A stretch of DNA of 16,632 nucleotides from Collinsella aerofaciens (GTDB lineage: Bacteria; Actinomycetota; Coriobacteriia; Coriobacteriales; Coriobacteriaceae): NCBI GenBank assembly GCA_905213325.1, contig CAJMHW010000036.1, forward strand, positions 1 to 16,632. Direction: 5' to 3'. A program made the position numbers and the translations under genes. Of this stretch, positions 14,389-16,632 are shown piece by piece (position 1 is the stretch's first letter; every line of letters starts with the position of its first letter). Under the pieces are notes generated by a model. It had not been told where the DNA came from. It saw only the letters and a program-made list of their open reading frames with translations, and made no database searches.

Positions 14389-14406
14389 TCGTTAATCAAT
14401 CAACAT
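14389..14406. promoter_or_regulatory. Rex-like operator, distal site
   Basis: The sequence TCGTTAATCAATCAACAT also matches 11 of 14 defined positions of TTGTTAANNNNTTAACAA and shares the half-site TCAACAT with the proximal site 64 bases away. It sits in the AT-rich gap between the alcohol dehydrogenase and rubrerythrin genes and could act on either direction. Confidence 0.4.
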
Positions 14407-14451
14407 CTTCATATCTCAAAATTGTTTTATTAAAAATCATTCCTAATAGTC

Positions 14452-14479
14452 TTCACATTTGGTTGCATTTATGGATAAT
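14452..14479 (+). promoter_or_regulatory. Promoter of the rubrerythrin gene
   Basis: TTCACA (14452-14457), a 16-base spacer and GATAAT (14474-14479); each hexamer matches 5 of 6 sigma-70 consensus positions. It lies in an AT-rich stretch unlike the surroundings. The predicted leader is about 78 bases and contains a GTCCGG/CCGGAC stem (14499-14504 with 14522-14527). Confidence 0.6.
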
Positions 14480-14543
14480 AGAACCCGTCAAGACGCACGT
14501 CCGGAGAGGGCCCTTACAGGACCGGACAAGCGCCCCATCGCCA

Positions 14544-14560
14544 TCGATCGAAAGGATCGA
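14544..14560 (+). promoter_or_regulatory. Hairpin enclosing the rubrerythrin ribosome binding site
   Basis: TCGATC pairs with GATCGA around the loop GAAAG, so the Shine-Dalgarno AAAGGA lies in the loop and the first bases of the 3' arm, 7 bases before the ATG. It could tune translation. A 6-bp stem is modest and may simply melt. Confidence 0.45.
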
Positions 14561-14563
14561 ATC

Positions 14564-15124
14564 ATGAAGTTTGTTTGCCCCGTTTGCGGTTATGTGGAAG
14601 AGTTCGACGGCGACCAGCTGCCCGAGGACTTCAAGTGCCCCCAGTGCGGCGTTCCCGGTTCTCGTTTCCTGAAGCAGGAGGAGGGCCAGCTCGAGTGGGC
14701 TGCCGAGCACGTCGTGGGCGTCGCCAAGATGGAGGGCGTCTCCGAGGACATCGTTGCCGACCTGCGCGCCAACTTTGAGGGCGAGTGCTCCGAGGTCGGT
14801 ATGTACCTGGCCATGGCTCGCGTCGCTCATCGCGAGGGCTATCCCGAGATCGGCCTGTACTGGGAGAAGGCTGCCCACGAGGAGGCCGAGCACGCCGCCA
14901 AGTTCGCTGAGCTCCTGGGCGAGGTCGTGACCGACTCTACCAAGAAAAACCTCGAGATGCGCGTTGAGGCCGAGAACGGCGCCACCGCCGGCAAGACCGA
15001 TCTTGCTAAGCGCGCCAAGGCCGCTGGCCTCGATGCCATCCACGACACCGTGCACGAGATGGCTCGTGACGAGGCCCGCCACGGCAAAGCTTTTGCCGGC
15101 CTGCTTAAGCGCTACTTTGGCTAA
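14564..15124 (+). CDS. Reverse rubrerythrin (N-terminal rubredoxin, C-terminal diiron domain)
   Basis: 186 aa. A rubredoxin-like iron centre comes first (C5-x2-C8 and C25-x2-C28), followed by a four-helix ferritin-like domain with likely diiron ligands in EGECSEVGMY (72-81), EEAEH (106-110), EAEN (135-138) and DEARH (169-173). This order is the reverse of classical rubrerythrin and matches clostridial revRbr, which reduces hydrogen peroxide and oxygen with electrons from NADH via a reductase. The role is therefore oxidative-stress defence in an anaerobe. The start is the ATG at 14564 with AAAGGA upstream; a longer in-frame reading from 14459 covers the promoter and is rejected. Codon use is markedly biased to a few C-ending codons, consistent with high expression. 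It is monocistronic, with its own promoter and strong terminator. Confidence 0.92.
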   Translation: MKFVCPVCGYVEEFDGDQLPEDFKCPQCGVPGSRFLKQEEGQLEWAAEHVVGVAKMEGVSEDIVADLRANFEGECSEVGMYLAMARVAHREGYPEIGLYWEKAAHEEAEHAAKFAELLGEVVTDSTKKNLEMRVEAENGATAGKTDLAKRAKAAGLDAIHDTVHEMARDEARHGKAFAGLLKRYFG

Positions 15125-15159
15125 GCCAAACGCCTGAGAGACATTCTCTAGCTTTATAA

Positions 15160-15188
15160 GGCCCGGACCGCATGGTTCGGGCCTTTTT
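15160..15188 (+). terminator. Rho-independent terminator of the rubrerythrin gene
   Basis: GGCCCGGACC pairs with GGTTCGGGCC (10 bp, one G-U) around the tetraloop GCAT and is followed by TTTTT. It lies 36 bases after the rubrerythrin stop codon. Confidence 0.92.
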
Positions 15189-15254
15189 CGTGCCTCACAA
15201 ACTTGTTAACTCCCTGAAATAGGACCGCCTTCGGCATAGGTTTCTCGTCAAAAA

Positions 15255-15377
15255 CTAAGTGAGTAGACTTTTTGGAACTTGCCAAGCACGCCATCCATAT
15301 TGCTTTATAAAGCCGCAGGTAAATGACTTGTTGCAAAACGGCCTGGTCGCCAAAGTGTCAAAAGTCTACTCACTTAG
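15255..15377. repeat. 123-bp inverted-repeat element, copy 2
   Basis: Same length as copy 1 (5543-5665). The termini pair perfectly over 18 bp (15255-15272 with 15360-15377), starting CTAAGTGAGTAGACTTTT. Inside, the arms differ from copy 1 but still allow pairing (ACTT with AAGT). GCCAAGCAC is shared with copy 1, and CCGCAGG-N7-CTTG again begins at offset 58. It sits between the rubrerythrin terminator and the end of the convergent putative nuclease gene, and its right end supplies that gene's last codons and stop. The flanks (TCAAAAA and AACCGCA) show no obvious target duplication. The 241-base gap 15125-15365 holds only this element and the terminator. Confidence 0.85.
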
Positions 15378-16499
15378 AACCGCAGCCGTCCACGATCGAG
15401 CTGTTTTGTGTCTAACGGGCATCTTTCCGTCGATTACTCCCAATTTTGTCCAGTCAACAAATAGTTCAGACCTGAGTAATGTCTCAGCCCTTTGCTCATC
15501 TGAGCTTTTATCACGATATTCAGCATCGAGCATCCTGCATACGGCCTTAACGATCGCGCGGAATCTATCCTCATCGGATATCTGTCTGTGTGTCAGGAGA
15601 AGTACATCGTAGCCCATGGCTTGAAGGGCTGTCATGCGGTCAGCGTCACGCAAGCCATCCCCTGCGCGTCCGTGCGAGGCCTTTTCCTGACATTCAATGG
15701 CCACCTGTCGCCTGCCGTCCGGCGAAGACAAAAGTAGATCGATATACACACGGGACTTTCTCACAATCGCTCGAGCACTTGTGCTTAACGTCACTTCGAC
15801 ATTGAGCTCTATACCGCAAAACCCTTCGCCTCCCAAGGCTCGCGGCAGTCCAAGCAACAAATACGCCTCGACCTCAAAAGGCGACGCGGCACCCAATGGA
15901 ACGAGTTGTGATACCGCCATAAATCTATTGCCGTAACGCATCCCGCAAACATCTGAACAAAAACGGTCAAGGTCTCCGCCCAAAACCAAAGCGTCTCGAC
16001 GCCATAAATTTGAGGCAGTGCCGTCCTCGGACGGGCAGCGCACCCAACCGAACGTTGTCGAAATCGCACCTGAATCAATTGCACGCCTAAGCTCCGCCTC
16101 AAGTGCCGCCGGCAGAGCGCACACCGCAAACAAGCCACACATCTCCGCCAATACCAAAAGAAGCTGAAGATCCGTCAGATGCCGCGACATGATGAATGCC
16201 GTCAGCAGAGGAGACGTAACCAAAAACCCATGCTCCGTTTCCAGCACGGATTCCCTGGGAAGCTCACCAAGAAACAGCCGCTGCCTAATGCTGGCAGGAC
16301 AAGTCCGTTTGTTTCTTGTCTGAACCAATGTATACAACGGAAAACCGAGCGCGACCGCAGCCGTCGGGTTGCGGGCGAGATCATATCGCTGCCGGTCTTC
16401 TTCCGGTCGTGGAAGCGGCGGACACAGAGCGCGGACCTGAGGGGGCAAACGCCAGTACCTAAAAGCCGATATGTCACAAAGTAGATCTTTCATAGGCAC
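15366..16499 (-). CDS. Putative PD-(D/E)XK-like protein, function unknown
   Basis: 377 aa from the GTG at 16499, or 375 aa from an ATG at 16493; neither has a visible ribosome site. I do not recognise a named family. The N-terminal half (DISAFRYWRLPPQ, 9-21) has a helical character, loosely like the AbiEi-type proteins of Coriobacteriia. The C-terminal half has SPFEVEAYLLLGLPRALGG (206-224), YIDLLL (252-257), AIECQEK (267-273), and D-x-x-R-M-x-x-L-x-x-x-G-Y-D-V-L-x-L-T (286-303). E210, D254 and E269-x-Q271 fit a DUF559/Vsr-like nuclease core in which the usual Lys is Gln. Nuclease activity is an inference. By eye it is lower in GC than its neighbours, suggesting an accessory, possibly transferred, gene. 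Its final residues LSE and the TAG come from the adjacent repeat element. Confidence 0.6.
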   Translation of the reverse strand: MPMKDLLCDISAFRYWRLPPQVRALCPPLPRPEEDRQRYDLARNPTAAVALGFPLYTLVQTRNKRTCPASIRQRLFLGELPRESVLETEHGFLVTSPLLTAFIMSRHLTDLQLLLVLAEMCGLFAVCALPAALEAELRRAIDSGAISTTFGWVRCPSEDGTASNLWRRDALVLGGDLDRFCSDVCGMRYGNRFMAVSQLVPLGAASPFEVEAYLLLGLPRALGGEGFCGIELNVEVTLSTSARAIVRKSRVYIDLLLSSPDGRRQVAIECQEKASHGRAGDGLRDADRMTALQAMGYDVLLLTHRQISDEDRFRAIVKAVCRMLDAEYRDKSSDEQRAETLLRSELFVDWTKLGVIDGKMPVRHKTARSWTAAVLSE

Positions 16500-16534
16500 A
16501 GGAAAACACGAATTTCAACCCAGTCAGTCACGCA

Positions 16535-16552
16535 TTGGCGCGAACGCGCCAA
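16535..16552. promoter_or_regulatory. Perfect palindrome upstream of the putative nuclease gene
   Basis: TTGGCGCG-AA-CGCGCCAA has 8-bp arms and a 2-base centre, 36-53 bases upstream of the 16499 start. Its position suggests a repressor operator. A 2-base loop is too tight for a stable terminator and there is no trailing T-run. Confidence 0.4.
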
Positions 16553-16614
16553 AAATGGTGCCGAACGGACTGCCAAGTGTTAGCGTCGGAATAATTTAGC
16601 CAAATATAGTCGGC

Positions 16615-16632
16615 CGAGATTGACCAATCTCG
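16615..16632. other. Inverted repeat at the right window edge
   Basis: CGAGATT-GACC-AATCTCG has 7-bp perfect arms and a 4-base loop. It touches the end of the window, so it may be part of something larger. It could be a terminator stem of the neighbouring gene or another operator. Confidence 0.35.

Noticed and set aside
14440..14460. TTCACAT upstream of rubrerythrin as a third Rex site of the TTGTGAA type.
   Set aside because: There is no matching left half-site at the right spacing; the bases are better explained as the -35 hexamer.
5543..15377. The two repeat copies as a CRISPR or long direct-repeat pair.
   Set aside because: Only two copies nearly 10 kb apart, each internally palindromic, with no regular spacers and no cas genes.

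Overview
The window is GC-rich (about 60% by eye) and reads like the chromosome of an anaerobic Coriobacteriia actinomycete, most likely Collinsella or a close relative. The support is an actinobacterial-type Ski2-like helicase with a DUF3516-like C-terminus, a reverse-order rubrerythrin, an iron alcohol dehydrogenase paired with an ALDH3-type dehydrogenase, and lineage-typical small proteins. This placement is inferred from protein character; no rRNA or tRNA gene is present to confirm it.

Left part (1-5500). A minus-strand Elp3-like radical SAM tRNA-modifying enzyme, whose acetyltransferase half looks cut short, lies next to a translationally coupled minus-strand pair: an XRE regulator with two membrane helices and an exported DUF4097 beta-repeat protein. 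Divergent from these, on the plus strand, are a class I methyltransferase whose C-terminus resembles Trm9/ALKBH8 and a divergent TrmB (tRNA m7G46 family). Three probable tRNA-modification genes therefore sit within 5.5 kb.

Middle (5500-11700). A 123-bp inverted-repeat element precedes a large DEAD/DEAH RNA helicase, which ends in a strong terminator. Convergent to it on the minus strand are HIRAN protein, a 59-aa acidic/basic small protein, metallophosphoesterase and a coiled-coil DUF2130 protein. The first three may be co-transcribed. The fourth follows a terminator and a REP-like hairpin.

Right part (11700-16632). A minus-strand operon of iron alcohol dehydrogenase then aldehyde dehydrogenase is preceded by two sites resembling the Rex (NADH-sensing repressor) operator. 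Facing away from it is a reverse rubrerythrin with its own promoter, structured leader and strong terminator. A second 123-bp element follows and supplies the stop codon of a convergent minus-strand gene encoding a putative PD-(D/E)XK-like protein of unknown role.

The most unusual signal is the pair of 123-bp elements, at 5543-5665 and 15255-15377. They have identical length and near-identical termini able to form a long stem, a central CAGG-N7-CTTG hairpin at the same offset, and diverged intervening arms. I do not recognise the family. No CRISPR array, complete insertion sequence, tRNA or rRNA gene was seen.
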